From positions 1-64,000 of the forward strand of contig NZ_JBMSDT010000021.1 of the NCBI RefSeq assembly GCF_049445795.1: 64,000 nucleotides of DNA. The letters are read 5' to 3'. This document shows positions 43,299 to 51,938 of the stretch, piece after piece (position 1 is the first letter of the stretch; each line of letters starts with the position of its first letter). The translations under genes and the position numbers were made by a program. The notes below the pieces were generated by a model, which saw only the letters and a list, made by a program, of their open reading frames with translations, had not been told where the DNA came from and made no database searches. The DNA comes from Larkinella sp049445795. Its GTDB lineage: Bacteria > Bacteroidota > Bacteroidia > Cytophagales > Spirosomataceae.

Positions 43299-43946
43299 TT
43301 ATTTAATAACGTCCGGTTTGGGAAACCGGGCGTCGGCCAGCGTTCGCTTCAGTTGGTCGGTGTGCCGGATCGTATGGGCAATCATCATCAACGCATTCTG
43401 GTGCAGATCCCGAATTTCGCGTTTGCCGCTGCCGCCTTTCCGAAAAACATAAAAACCGCGCATGTCCACGCCGGCATTTTTGGTAAAAAACTCCACTGAC
43501 TGGTCGCGGGCCGTATTGAAAATCCGGACGCAGGTGGCTTTGTCAGCGTAGCGGTGCAACGGCAGATTGGTCCCGCGCGCTTCGCCTTTGGTGGGCGAGG
43601 TCGCATAGTCCCGGATTCGCTGGTCGGCCCCGGCGGTGGAGTCGCGGTAAGACGCAGGCATGGTCGGTTGGGCCAGTGCCCACCAGAATTCCCGGACGTA
43701 ACCTTCTTCGATTAGGCCGAGGTGTTCTACGATGTCGTTGGCCGACCAGCTTTTGTCGTCCAGCCGGTAGAAAAACTGTTTTTCGGTCAGCGGTTTGACG
43801 GTATTCAATAATTCCTGACGAGTCTGTTCAAGCATCGTCATGATTTCTTTTTTATCCGTTTCCGACCAGCGTTCGCCCGGTTTCTGGGCCAGAACCAATG
43901 CGATCGGAAAGAGCAAACAAATAGCAAACATAAAAGCGGTTTTCAT
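43299..43946 (-). CDS. Exported DinB superfamily protein (paralog 2)
   Basis: A 215-residue protein with a signal peptide (MKTAFMFAICLLFPIALVLAQ). The DinB fold has His75 (DIVEHLGLIEEG), His191 and His195 (MMIAHTIRHTDQL) as probable metal ligands. It lies 96 nt upstream of the first DinB gene; each has its own -7 element, so they are tandem paralogs rather than one operon. Function unknown. Confidence 0.84.
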   Translation of the reverse strand: MKTAFMFAICLLFPIALVLAQKPGERWSETDKKEIMTMLEQTRQELLNTVKPLTEKQFFYRLDDKSWSANDIVEHLGLIEEGYVREFWWALAQPTMPASYRDSTAGADQRIRDYATSPTKGEARGTNLPLHRYADKATCVRIFNTARDQSVEFFTKNAGVDMRGFYVFRKGGSGKREIRDLHQNALMMIAHTIRHTDQLKRTLADARFPKPDVIK

Positions 43947-43978
43947 GAGGTAACAGGTTGTCTGTGAAAAAGTTACCT

Positions 43979-43986
43979 CAAAAGTA
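43979..43986 (-). promoter_or_regulatory. -7 promoter element of DinB paralog 2
   Basis: TACTTTTG on the minus strand. An 8-bp inverted repeat (GAGGTAAC at 43947-43954, GTTACCTC at 43972-43979) lies between it and the ATG and could be an operator. Confidence 0.5.
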
Positions 43987-44100
43987 GGCCGCCGTTTTCA
44001 TGTGCCATTGTACAAATACGACATCTTTCGGGGGAAACTGGGCGTTGAAAACCGGATTACCGTGCCGATTCGGGTGTTGAATCGTGTTTCTGAAGAGACC

Positions 44101-44505
44101 TTAGCGCAAGGTTCGCAAGGAGGTGTGACGACTAATCTGATCAAAATCTGTGTCATTGTGGACCAGCAGAACGTCGGCTCGTAAGGCAACCTGCGCGATC
44201 AGGCAATCCGTACTCTTACGAATTGTAATACCCTTTTTACGCAACTCAAAATAAAGGCGGGCCGCTTCAACGGATAGGGTTTGCCAATCGGGAGCTAATA
44301 GCGGAAAACCGCTCAGAATAGCCTGCGTACGTCTAAAGTCTCCTTCAGAGCGTAATCCCTGCAAGATTTCCTGCAAAATAGTCGGCGTTAACAAGACAAA
44401 GCCCGGCTGTTGGCGGATGGTGTTTTCCAGAAGCTGAACTTGCCGATTCTCGGTGCCATTCATAAAATCGACCCAAACAGAGGTATCGAAAATAGCCGGT
44501 TCCAT
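44101..44505 (-). CDS. vapC: VapC-like PIN-domain toxin ribonuclease
   Basis: A 134-residue PIN domain. The acidic metal-binding set is complete: Asp7 (IFDTSVWVDF), Glu46 (ILQEIL), Asp100 (KSTDCLIAQVA) and Asp118/Asp120 (HNDTDFDQI). VapC toxins cleave tRNA or rRNA when released from their antitoxin. The ATG overlaps the TAA of the antitoxin gene by one base (TAATG), the usual translational coupling. Confidence 0.92.
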   Translation of the reverse strand: MEPAIFDTSVWVDFMNGTENRQVQLLENTIRQQPGFVLLTPTILQEILQGLRSEGDFRRTQAILSGFPLLAPDWQTLSVEAARLYFELRKKGITIRKSTDCLIAQVALRADVLLVHNDTDFDQISRHTSLRTLR

Positions 44506-44696
44506 TAATCCCGACGCATTTGGTCCAGGCTGCCTTCCCAGATTTTGGAGCCTTTTAGTGTCAGGGCCTGTTGTGTCAGTAAATAGTTTAAATAATTAGT
44601 CAGGGCTTCATTCACCGCTTCTTTTTTGCTTTTGAAAGGTTTGATCGCCATAATTTGCGATAGCTTAGCGGCATCGAGGTCAATATTAGTTGCCAT
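44505..44696 (-). CDS. vapB: VapB-type antitoxin
   Basis: A 63-residue protein (MATNIDLDAAKLSQIMAI...) of the ribbon-helix-helix VapB type: the motif SKKEAVNEALTNYL is typical of type II antitoxins that pair with PIN toxins. The acidic/aromatic tail (IWEGSLDQMRRD) would bind VapC. The ATG at 44696 was chosen; the frame stays open upstream into a decayed LuxR-type HTH, which is a trap for gene callers. A 30-bp perfect palindrome with 4-nt centre lies 11 nt upstream, the likely operator. Confidence 0.88.
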   Translation of the reverse strand: MATNIDLDAAKLSQIMAIKPFKSKKEAVNEALTNYLNYLLTQQALTLKGSKIWEGSLDQMRRD

Positions 44697-45180
44697 ACAG
44701 GTATAATTTGCACAAAAAAACGAATTTTTTTGTGCAAGGTCAAGAGGCAATCCGTGCTTTATCGCGAATTTAACCTTCCCAACGACGCTCTTTACACCTA
44801 GTTTATGCATCAGGTGTCGGCGGTGGGTTTCCACGGTCGGGACGCTAATGAACAATTTTTCAGCAATCTGGTGCGTGGGATTTTCGTCGGCAATCAGCTT
44901 CAGCACATCCACTTTGCGGCCCGTGAGTGCGGATTCTGATTGCCGGTAGCAGTTTCCTCCAACTGGGCCAGTTGCTCCAGTATTTCACTGCTAAAATACC
45001 GCTGGCCTTTCATCACCGTCGTCACGGCTTTTTCCAGTTCATCGCGACCCGCGCGTTTGAGCATATAACCCGCACCGCTTCCCGAATCGTTTTGGCGTCT
45101 TCGGCCATCGTTAGCAATAGGATTTTGACCGTCGGATGGGTTTTTCGCAGTTGCAAAGCATGGAAAGATCTGAACTGCCA
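44697..45180 (-). pseudogene. Decayed NarL/LuxR-type response regulator
   Basis: Three reading frames must be joined to follow one protein. First comes LQLRKTHPTVKILLLTMAED, the second half of a receiver domain (about 45165-45075). Then GYMLKRAGRDELEKAVTTVM with KGQRYFSSEILEQLAQLEE in another frame. Last, VDVLKLIADENPTHQIAEKL and SVPTVETHRRHLMHKLGV, a LuxR helix-turn-helix, in a third (from about 44930). The first half of the receiver, with the phospho-acceptor Asp, is missing. At least two frameshifts and a 5' truncation make it non-functional. Its last frame runs on into vapB without a stop. Confidence 0.85.
44708..44737. promoter_or_regulatory. Perfect 13-bp inverted repeat before vapB
   Basis: TTGCACAAAAAAA (44708-44720), CGAA, TTTTTTTGTGCAA (44725-44737). 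It is just upstream of the vapB start. Type II antitoxins autoregulate through such palindromes, so this is the best candidate VapBC operator. It might instead act as a terminator for the decayed regulator upstream, since a T-run is part of the stem. Confidence 0.65.
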
Positions 45181-45212
45181 ACACATTGTGTATGTATTTG
45201 CGCAACCGGTAC

Positions 45213-45995
45213 TTACTCCGCTTTGGCAAATACCTCCCGCAACGTTCCTTTCCAACCTTCCTGCGTATAGCGGTCGCCCTGTTTCGTGATCTTGAAGTTG
45301 TTTTTCACGCCGGTTTGCTTCACATCCCAGGAGAAAAATTCGTTGGTTTCAGTCAGGGTTTTGCCATCGTATTGATACCGACCGGCTCCGGCCCCATTGA
45401 ATTGCCCGGTTTTGGGGTTGTAATACGCATACACCACCAGCGGATAGCTGAAGATTTTCACGACTTTAATGTCTTTATACACATCTTTTCCCAACTGGGT
45501 ATTGCCCCAGGTGCCTTCCTGCATCAGCCAGACGCCTTCCAGATCGCGATTTTTGAGCGGTTCTTTCGGTACGATCCGCTCATCCACCTCGCTAACTTCG
45601 TAGTTTTTGTACTTGTCGGAATTCAGAAAACCGGTTTGTTGAAACGCCTTCTGGTCGATTTTGTAATCCATCGCCAGCGTCTTACCCACGGCAGTCGAAT
45701 CCCAGGAATAATACGCTATTTTTTCCAGGTACTTGCCGTTTTTCAATTCATACGTGCCTCCGCCCACGCCGTCGAAAAACGCACGCCCACGCCGTTTGTC
45801 GGCATACCAGCCCGCAAACCAATAACCGTCTTTGAACACCTTGATGACCGTCACGGAATCCCGGTTTTTCCAGGACTTCATGTCCCCGAATTTATACCGC
45901 GTCTGGCGGTAGGCACCGTTGAGTTTACTCACCGGTTCTTCAGCCACAAAGGCGCTGAAGGCAATCACAAAAAATAGGAAACAAATCTTTTTCAT
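45213..45995 (-). CDS. Secreted protein with two lipocalin-like repeats
   Basis: About 260 residues with a signal peptide (MKKICFLFFVIAFSAFVA). Two similar halves are seen: LNGAYRQTRYKFGD ... VTVIKVFKDGYWFAGWY ... GGTYELKNGKYLEKIAYYSWDS, and LEGVWLMQEGTWGN ... IKVVKIFSYPLVVYAYY ... AGRYQYDGKTLTETNEFFSWDV. Each would form a small beta-barrel of the lipocalin-like type, with G-x-W/Y start and a Y/FFSWD strand. Ligand and role are unknown. The decayed regulator starts only ~35 nt past its stop. Confidence 0.75.
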   Translation of the reverse strand: MKKICFLFFVIAFSAFVAEEPVSKLNGAYRQTRYKFGDMKSWKNRDSVTVIKVFKDGYWFAGWYADKRRGRAFFDGVGGGTYELKNGKYLEKIAYYSWDSTAVGKTLAMDYKIDQKAFQQTGFLNSDKYKNYEVSEVDERIVPKEPLKNRDLEGVWLMQEGTWGNTQLGKDVYKDIKVVKIFSYPLVVYAYYNPKTGQFNGAGAGRYQYDGKTLTETNEFFSWDVKQTGVKNNFKITKQGDRYTQEGWKGTLREVFAKAE

Positions 45996-46022
45996 CGTCG
46001 TGGGAGTGAATAGTTGACGATG

Positions 46023-46030
46023 CAAAAGTA
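46023..46030 (-). promoter_or_regulatory. -7 promoter element of the lipocalin-like gene
   Basis: TACTTTTG on the minus strand, 27 nt before the ATG at 45995. Confidence 0.5.
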
Positions 46031-46183
46031 GGCGACGGGCCAGCCCCAGGATTGTAGAAATGCGACATTAAACAAAGAATTTCAACTATAAAATGATGAA
46101 TACTAAATGTAAAAGTGTTCCAAATGCGCCAAGCCACTTTTACATTCAGCGTTCATCATTTTGCATTTAAAATTCCCTTTTTT

Positions 46184-46930
46184 TTAGTCCAGTCCCGGTC
46201 GTCGGAATTGCCGGGCGTCCGGGAAGGTGGCATCCATTTGCTTCCGAATGCGGTCGAGCAGGACGAGCATGTCGAGCACGTCGTCGGTTTTTTCGGGATA
46301 ATTTTCCAGCAACGTGTGCCAGGCCAGCAGCGAGTGGTCGATGCTGACCAAGACCAGCTTGGCTTTTCCGTTGAAATAGGTCCGCAACGTCAGGTTGTGG
46401 TCCATGCCACGGTTCATTTGCAGGGCCGAAATCACTTTGACCGGAATCAGTGTCCGGTACCACTTGATGATTTCCCAGGCATCCTTCAGCTTATTGAGCA
46501 GGGCAACGGCTTCTTCCTCGCTTCGGATGCCCAGGTTGGTTTCAAAGGCCTGCTGGTGACCCGCCTGCTCCAGTAAATCTTTCTCCTGTTTGAGCCAGGT
46601 AGCGGTTTGCTTCAGGTACTCGTCGCACAGAGCCGCGAGCGGATTGGGCGATGCGGTTTCGGGTTGTATGCCGACGGCCTGGGCTTCCTGTTGCACCATT
46701 TTTGCTTCGGGTAAAAGGCGTTGTTGACGGGCTTTATCAATGTAGGATTTTGTCAGTTCAAGGGTTTCCAGCAACCGGTTGACGAGCGTTTCGGCACTCA
46801 TCGTCGACTGTTTCAGCCCATTCGGATATTGGAGGGCAAAATTTTGGCACCGTTTCGTAAACGGGCAGCGTTCGCACCAGGAATCGCAATAATTATAGAT
46901 ATTCGGTATTGGCTCCACTTCCTCGCTCAT
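46184..46930 (-). CDS. Uncharacterised protein with N-terminal four-Cys cluster
   Basis: A 248-residue cytoplasmic-looking protein. The N terminus has CDSWCERCPFTKRC (Cys15, 19, 22, 28), a spacing that fits a zinc or Fe-S site. The rest is mostly helical, with a conserved-looking WEIIKWYRTLIPVKVISAL and a C-terminal LLVLLDRIRKQMDATFPDARQFRRPGL. I do not recognise the family. No partner gene is evident. Confidence 0.7.
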   Translation of the reverse strand: MSEEVEPIPNIYNYCDSWCERCPFTKRCQNFALQYPNGLKQSTMSAETLVNRLLETLELTKSYIDKARQQRLLPEAKMVQQEAQAVGIQPETASPNPLAALCDEYLKQTATWLKQEKDLLEQAGHQQAFETNLGIRSEEEAVALLNKLKDAWEIIKWYRTLIPVKVISALQMNRGMDHNLTLRTYFNGKAKLVLVSIDHSLLAWHTLLENYPEKTDDVLDMLVLLDRIRKQMDATFPDARQFRRPGLD

Positions 46931-47228
46931 GATTTCCAGCTAGTTACGGTAATTATAAATATGCTAAGACAGCTCTAAGGTTTCAGTTTTCTTAGTAGTT
47001 TGTGAATTTACAATTTCAGAAATAAAAAGCAAATTTAAAGCCAATTTTCTAGAGTTTTGTTCGGTATTTTTCTGAAATGTTGCCACATTGTTTGGTGTTG
47101 AAAGAATGGTTGTTTTTTGTATAAATAAAATTTTAAAAAGTTTGTATAGCACAAAAATGACGCTACTGGCCGGAAAATGGCATTCCTAAAGCAGAAAGGT
47201 TATTTTTGACAGGATCAAATCCTTCCTC
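46931..47228. other. AT-rich divergent intergenic region
   Basis: About 300 bp between divergent genes, clearly richer in A+T than its surroundings. It holds the promoter of the serine hydrolase (47201-47208). A 62-codon frame on the minus strand has no gene-like features. No RNA gene or repeat was found. Confidence 0.5.
47201..47208 (+). promoter_or_regulatory. -7 promoter element of the serine hydrolase gene
   Basis: TATTTTTG (TAnnTTTG), 20 nt before the ATG at 47229. Confidence 0.55.
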
Positions 47229-48656
47229 ATGAAATTCCTCATCTGCCTGCTGCTGCTGGCCGTTACACCCGCCCTGGCTCAAAATCCGGAAACGGCCCGG
47301 CTAGATTCACTGACCGAACGCGCCAAACGCTACTTTAATAACCAGCAACCTGACTCGCTCTACGCCCTGGTGGACGAGGCCTTCCGCGCACAGATCTCGG
47401 CCACTCAGTTTACGCAAGTTTCGCAGGGGTTGCAAACGCAACTGGGGCGCTGGCAATCCGCCGACCGCCGAAGCTTCCGGGACGGCGTGGCCCGCTACAA
47501 AGCCGTGTTTGAAAAAGGAACGCTCGATTTTTTTATCAGTCAGGATAAGACAGGCAAAATCCATACCTTTTTGTTCCGGCCTTTCGAAGCCGATATTTCC
47601 GAAAAAACCGGCGCGGTTCTGACGAGCAATCCGCTCCGGACGGCTTTCGACAAAAAGGCCGATGCCGTGGCACAGGCCTACGTTAAAAAAGCGAATACGG
47701 TTGGTCTGAGCATCGGCATCTGGCGCAACGACAGCCTGTTCACCTACGGCTACGGCGAAACCGCTAAAGGCAGTAGGCATGTCCCGGATGCCAATACGCT
47801 TTTTGAAATTGGCTCGATCAGCAAAACCCTCACGGCGACGTTGCTGGCCGACGCCGTGCAGCGCGGGTTGGTCAAGCTCGACGATCCGGTCAGTAAATAC
47901 CTGCCCGATTCGATTCCGCCGTTGCAGAAAGACGGTGTTCCGGTGACGCTGAAAACATTGTCTAACCATACGTCCGGTTTGCCCCGGCTACCGGCCAATC
48001 TGTTGTTGACCGCTACGGATATGACCAATCCCTACAAACATTACGACCGGAAATTGCTCTATACGTACCTGAAAACGGCTATCTTGTCGCGCCAGCCGGG
48101 CAAAGAATACGAGTACTCCAACCTAGCCGTCGGATTGCTGGGTACGATTCTGGAAACCGTCAACAAAAAGTCGTACGAAGACCTGATCCGGGAACGCATT
48201 GCCAAACCGCTCGGTATGGCGCATACCGTCATTACGCTCAGGGATGAGGATCGCAACCGGTTCGCGCAGGGCCACAACGGGCAAGGCAACCCGACGTCCT
48301 CCTGGGAGTTTCAGGCGCTGACGGGCGCGGGGGGCATCCGGTCGTCGGTCACAGATCTGGTGCCGTACCTGAAAGCCGAACTGGGCAAAGGACCGAAAAA
48401 GATGCTGGAATTGATGAAAACCACGCAGCAGCCCACTTTTGTTAACGGCCAGACGACGGTGGGCCTGGGCTGGCACTGGCGAACCGATTCGGCCCAGCCG
48501 TGGTTTACCCACCAGGGCGGAACGGGCGGCTTTGTGACGTACGTGGCCTTTAACCCGGTACGTCAGGCGGCTGTCATTATCCTGGCCAATAGCCAGACGC
48601 CCATCGACACCCTGATTGCCGGATTTCAAAACCTTGCCGAAGGAACGACGAAATGA
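47229..48656 (+). CDS. Exported serine hydrolase, class C beta-lactamase/PBP4 fold
   Basis: A 475-residue protein. A signal peptide (MKFLICLLLLAVTPALAQ) is followed by an N-terminal DUF3887-like domain (~20-125, FTQVSQGLQTQLGRWQSAD) and the serine beta-lactamase fold. Active-site motifs: SISK (Ser196, Lys199), YSN (296-298) and HQG (428-430). Such proteins are D,D-peptidases, esterases or beta-lactamases; the fused N-terminal domain and context do not decide which. Its stop overlaps the next gene by 4 nt (ATGA). Confidence 0.9.
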   Translation: MKFLICLLLLAVTPALAQNPETARLDSLTERAKRYFNNQQPDSLYALVDEAFRAQISATQFTQVSQGLQTQLGRWQSADRRSFRDGVARYKAVFEKGTLDFFISQDKTGKIHTFLFRPFEADISEKTGAVLTSNPLRTAFDKKADAVAQAYVKKANTVGLSIGIWRNDSLFTYGYGETAKGSRHVPDANTLFEIGSISKTLTATLLADAVQRGLVKLDDPVSKYLPDSIPPLQKDGVPVTLKTLSNHTSGLPRLPANLLLTATDMTNPYKHYDRKLLYTYLKTAILSRQPGKEYEYSNLAVGLLGTILETVNKKSYEDLIRERIAKPLGMAHTVITLRDEDRNRFAQGHNGQGNPTSSWEFQALTGAGGIRSSVTDLVPYLKAELGKGPKKMLELMKTTQQPTFVNGQTTVGLGWHWRTDSAQPWFTHQGGTGGFVTYVAFNPVRQAAVIILANSQTPIDTLIAGFQNLAEGTTK

Positions 48657-49483
48657 CGATCGAAACCGTCAGTATTTTAGGATGTGGCTGGCTGGGCTAC
48701 CCGCTGGCCGAGCAATTGCTGACCGATGGCTACACGGTCAAAGGCAGCACAACCTCGCCGGAAAAACTGCCCGTTTTCTGGAAACGCGGCATCAAGCCCT
48801 ACGAACTGCGTTTCAACCCAGAACCGGAAGGCGATGAGCTGGCGGATTTCCTGACAACGGATGCACTGATCGTGGACATTCCGCCGAAAGCCGGAAAACA
48901 GGGCGATGCCTTTCATCCGGAGCAAATTCGGGCGCTGAGCGAGGCCCTGCGAAAAACCGGTCGGGCAATCCCGTATCTGGTCTATGTCAGCTCGACCTCC
49001 GTTTATCCGGATTTAAACCGGGTTTTGGCAGAAGAAGATGTCGTGACGCCCGACCAGTCGGCGGCTCCGGCGTTTGTGGAAGCCGAGCAGATGATCCTGG
49101 GACTGGGCAACGCAACGGTGCTGCGGTTTGGCGGGTTGCTGGGGTATAACCGAATTCCGGGGCGCTACGTGGCCGGAAAGCAGGGCCTGACCACGGGCGC
49201 CGTGCCGGTCAACTACATTCACCGCGATGACGCCGTTCGGGTGATCCAAACACTGCTCAAAAATCCGCAGCCGGGCCAGACGTTCAATGTCGTGTCGCCC
49301 GAACATCCTACGCGGGAAGCGATTTATCGCAAAAACTGCGATGATTTCGGCTACGAAACGCCCACCTTTGCCGAGTCGCCGGAACCGGCTGCGTTCAAGA
49401 TCATTAGTCCGGAAAAACTGATCGCGACGCTTGGTTTCTCGTTCCAGTACTCCGACCCCTTGGAGTTTTATTACACGCCCTAA
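48653..49483 (+). CDS. NAD(P)-binding Rossmann-fold epimerase-like protein (YeeZ-like SDR)
   Basis: A 276-residue protein. The dinucleotide motif is ILGCGWLGYPLAEQL at the N terminus; VYVSSTSVYP follows (a Ser and Tyr where SDRs have their catalytic residues), and later VNYIHRDDAVRVI, typical of extended SDRs. It lacks a clear YxxxK, so catalysis is uncertain. Translationally coupled to the serine hydrolase and convergent with the TonB-dependent receptor, sharing 4 nt at the stops. Confidence 0.82.
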   Translation: MTIETVSILGCGWLGYPLAEQLLTDGYTVKGSTTSPEKLPVFWKRGIKPYELRFNPEPEGDELADFLTTDALIVDIPPKAGKQGDAFHPEQIRALSEALRKTGRAIPYLVYVSSTSVYPDLNRVLAEEDVVTPDQSAAPAFVEAEQMILGLGNATVLRFGGLLGYNRIPGRYVAGKQGLTTGAVPVNYIHRDDAVRVIQTLLKNPQPGQTFNVVSPEHPTREAIYRKNCDDFGYETPTFAESPEPAAFKIISPEKLIATLGFSFQYSDPLEFYYTP

Positions 49484-51810
49484 AACGTCCATTTCAGCCG
49501 CACCGACGCATTCCGGCCCGGGTCGTCGGCGTAATACCGGAAGCGGTTCAGGTAATCGCGGTAAACCGTGTTGAACAGATTGGAAACCGTCAGGCCCACA
49601 TCCACCCGGTGTTTGTCGGAAACCGGAACCGAAAAACCGGCCGTCAGATTCCAGAGTGAATACGCGGGCGGGGGCGGTGTAAAATCACTGTTGGGCGGCA
49701 CCCGGTTTTGCCGGGCTACCCACAGATTGCCAAGGCCGACAAACACATCCTGCAACTGGCCCCACTTGCCGGGTTCGTAGCGCAGGTTGTTTTCCCAGCG
49801 GTTCGGCGGAGTCATCACAATAGGCTGATTTTGAATTAAATCCTGTACGTGGAGCAGTGATAATTTGGAGGTTCCGCTCAGGTTAGGCCGCAAAACAGCC
49901 GATATGCTGGCGTCGAGACCGGCGTAACGGGCATTGGTTTGAGTGTATTGAAACGAGGGAAAAGCGCCCCGGACGGTCAGGATGGGTTCGGCCTGCGGTT
50001 TCAGGTAAATGTAGTCGCGGATGGTGTTGTAGAAAAAACCGACTTCGGCCTGCACGGTTTTTCCGGCATACTCCGAACTCAGGCTCAGGTTATAGGCCAC
50101 TTCGGGTTGCAGCGTCCGGTCCCCGCGTTCGTAAGCCGCAGCCCCGTGGTGAACGCCATCGCTGAACAGTTCGCTGACGTTGGGGGCGCGCCAGGACGTT
50201 CCGGCGTTGATGCGCGTGGTCCACTGATCGGCAAAAGAGTACGTTGCCCCGAGGGTTCCCGAAAAATTCTGAAACACAAATAGCGGTTTTTCCAGCACCT
50301 GCCGCTCGTAGCGGAACACCTGCATGTGGCGGTAATCGTAGCGCAGCCCGAATTCGTACTCCCAACGGCTCAGTTTCAGCTTTTCGAGCCAGAAAATACC
50401 GGCGTTGTACGTCCGGAAGTTCGGAATCAGCGGACGGCCGTTCATGATGTTAAACTGGTAAAAACCGCTGATGCCCAGCGTGCCGGTCAGTTTGTCGGCA
50501 ACGGGTTTGTGGTCAAACACCAGATCGCCGGTGTAAGTCGTCAGCCGGAAGCGGAGTTCGGGGCGGTTCAACGCGGCCAGCGAATCGTTGAGCGGGCGGT
50601 GCAGATCGTATTCCATCCGGTCGTCAAATTGCCGGGCCAGCGTCAGGCTCCACTCACCCCCGGCCGCCGGTTTCCAGTCGGTCCGCCATTTCAGCAGATC
50701 GTGTGTAACCCGCTGGTATGGTCGGTTGATGGCGTACGAAAAGCCGGATTTGACAAAGGGCTCACCGTTTTCCAGTACCGCCTGCAAATCGCTCAGGTTG
50801 CCGATGTGTGAACCGGAAAAAATGCCCAGTTTGGTCGAAAACCGGCTGTAGTAGAGTTCGGAGCGAAAACGGTTGGTGCGGTAACCAAGCGCCGTCGAGA
50901 AGTTTTGTTCCGCAATGCCGGTATTGTCGAGGAAATAATTGGGCGTCCGGATGTTGCCGCCCCGCTTGAGCGTTCCCTGTGCCCGCCAGCCGAAGCCTTT
51001 GCCAAAACCGCCTTCCGTCAGGAGTGAAGCCACCCCTTGCCGACCGTTGCTGAAACCGACCAGGTTCAGTTCGCCAGCAAATGTTTTATTTGTCGGCAGG
51101 GGTGCAGGTTCAACCAGAATGACTCCGCCGATGGCATCGGAACCAAACCGTACGCCCGCAGCGCCTTTAATGACGGTAATGCGATTGGCCACGAACGGGT
51201 CGATTTCGGGCGCGTGTTCGGAGCCCCATTGCTGGCCTTCCTGCCGGATGCCATTGTTCAGGATCAGCACGCGGTTGCTGTGCATGCCGTGGATAACCGG
51301 TTTGGCAATCGACGAGCCGGTTTGGAGCGTCGTGATGCCCGTCACGGTCCGAAGTGCTTCGCCCAGTGACTGGCCGCGCGTCTGGTCGAGGGCCTTGCTT
51401 TCGATTTGCGAAACCGTCTGGCTGTTCAGGGCGGTGGCCCGTTGGGCGGTCACATTTACATCCTGCAAATGAATGTCGTCTTCGGTCAGCAGCACATTTT
51501 GTTCGGAGGTATGAACCAGCGTTACCGGCACCGAAATTTCCCGGTAGCCCAGAATACGGCTCACCAGGGTGTATTGGCCCTGGCAGAGTTGATCGATGCG
51601 GTATTGGCCCTGCGCATCGGTGGTAGTTCCTTTCTGCAATTCCCGCACAAAAACGGCCGCGCCCGGAATCGGTTGGCGGCTGTCTTTATCCAGCACCACC
51701 CCTTTGATGAAGCAATCACAGTGTTCCTGGGCCAGAGTGGGGTAGATGTTCCCCATTCCAAACAGGCAAAAAAATGTACTAAATCCGTATAAGAGACGAC
51801 TTATGTTCAC
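49480..51810 (-). CDS. TonB-dependent outer membrane receptor with CarboxypepD_reg-like domain
   Basis: About 776 residues. The signal peptide starts MNISRLLYGFSTFFCLFG (GTG codon) and ends in AQ. A carboxypeptidase-regulatory-like domain follows (IKGVVLDKDSRQPIPGAAVFV), then the plug domain (LGEALRTVTGITTLQTGSSIAKPVIHGMHSNRVLI, VIKGAAGVRFGSDAIGGVIL) and a 22-strand barrel ending VRLKWTF. It resembles CirA/HmuR-type receptors for iron complexes or metals; the ligand is not shown. The GTG at 51810 is preferred because the -7 element at 51841-51848 would exclude an upstream TTG (51861). No SusD partner is present. Confidence 0.92.
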   Translation of the reverse strand: MNISRLLYGFSTFFCLFGMGNIYPTLAQEHCDCFIKGVVLDKDSRQPIPGAAVFVRELQKGTTTDAQGQYRIDQLCQGQYTLVSRILGYREISVPVTLVHTSEQNVLLTEDDIHLQDVNVTAQRATALNSQTVSQIESKALDQTRGQSLGEALRTVTGITTLQTGSSIAKPVIHGMHSNRVLILNNGIRQEGQQWGSEHAPEIDPFVANRITVIKGAAGVRFGSDAIGGVILVEPAPLPTNKTFAGELNLVGFSNGRQGVASLLTEGGFGKGFGWRAQGTLKRGGNIRTPNYFLDNTGIAEQNFSTALGYRTNRFRSELYYSRFSTKLGIFSGSHIGNLSDLQAVLENGEPFVKSGFSYAINRPYQRVTHDLLKWRTDWKPAAGGEWSLTLARQFDDRMEYDLHRPLNDSLAALNRPELRFRLTTYTGDLVFDHKPVADKLTGTLGISGFYQFNIMNGRPLIPNFRTYNAGIFWLEKLKLSRWEYEFGLRYDYRHMQVFRYERQVLEKPLFVFQNFSGTLGATYSFADQWTTRINAGTSWRAPNVSELFSDGVHHGAAAYERGDRTLQPEVAYNLSLSSEYAGKTVQAEVGFFYNTIRDYIYLKPQAEPILTVRGAFPSFQYTQTNARYAGLDASISAVLRPNLSGTSKLSLLHVQDLIQNQPIVMTPPNRWENNLRYEPGKWGQLQDVFVGLGNLWVARQNRVPPNSDFTPPPPAYSLWNLTAGFSVPVSDKHRVDVGLTVSNLFNTVYRDYLNRFRYYADDPGRNASVRLKWTF

Positions 51811-51840
51811 TTTCAGGGTATTACAAAATAAACAGGAAGA

Positions 51841-51848
51841 CAAAAATA
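51841..51848 (-). promoter_or_regulatory. -7 promoter element of the TonB-dependent receptor
   Basis: TATTTTTG on the minus strand, about 30 nt before the GTG start. It decides the start codon: an in-frame TTG at 51861 lies upstream of it. Confidence 0.55.
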
Positions 51849-51938
51849 CATTATTATGCAACGTGGTTGCACTTCAAAGTCCGGATATTTTATGGCTTCC
51901 CATGGAACAAGAGCATTGAAATTAAGTTTTATGGACTA

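Noticed and set aside
44002..44184. 60-codon plus-strand frame near the vapC end
   Set aside because: Overlaps the vapC coding end and the DinB promoter region; no similarity recognised.
46964..47152. 62-codon frame on the minus strand
   Set aside because: Lies in AT-rich intergenic DNA, low complexity, no recognised motif or start signal.
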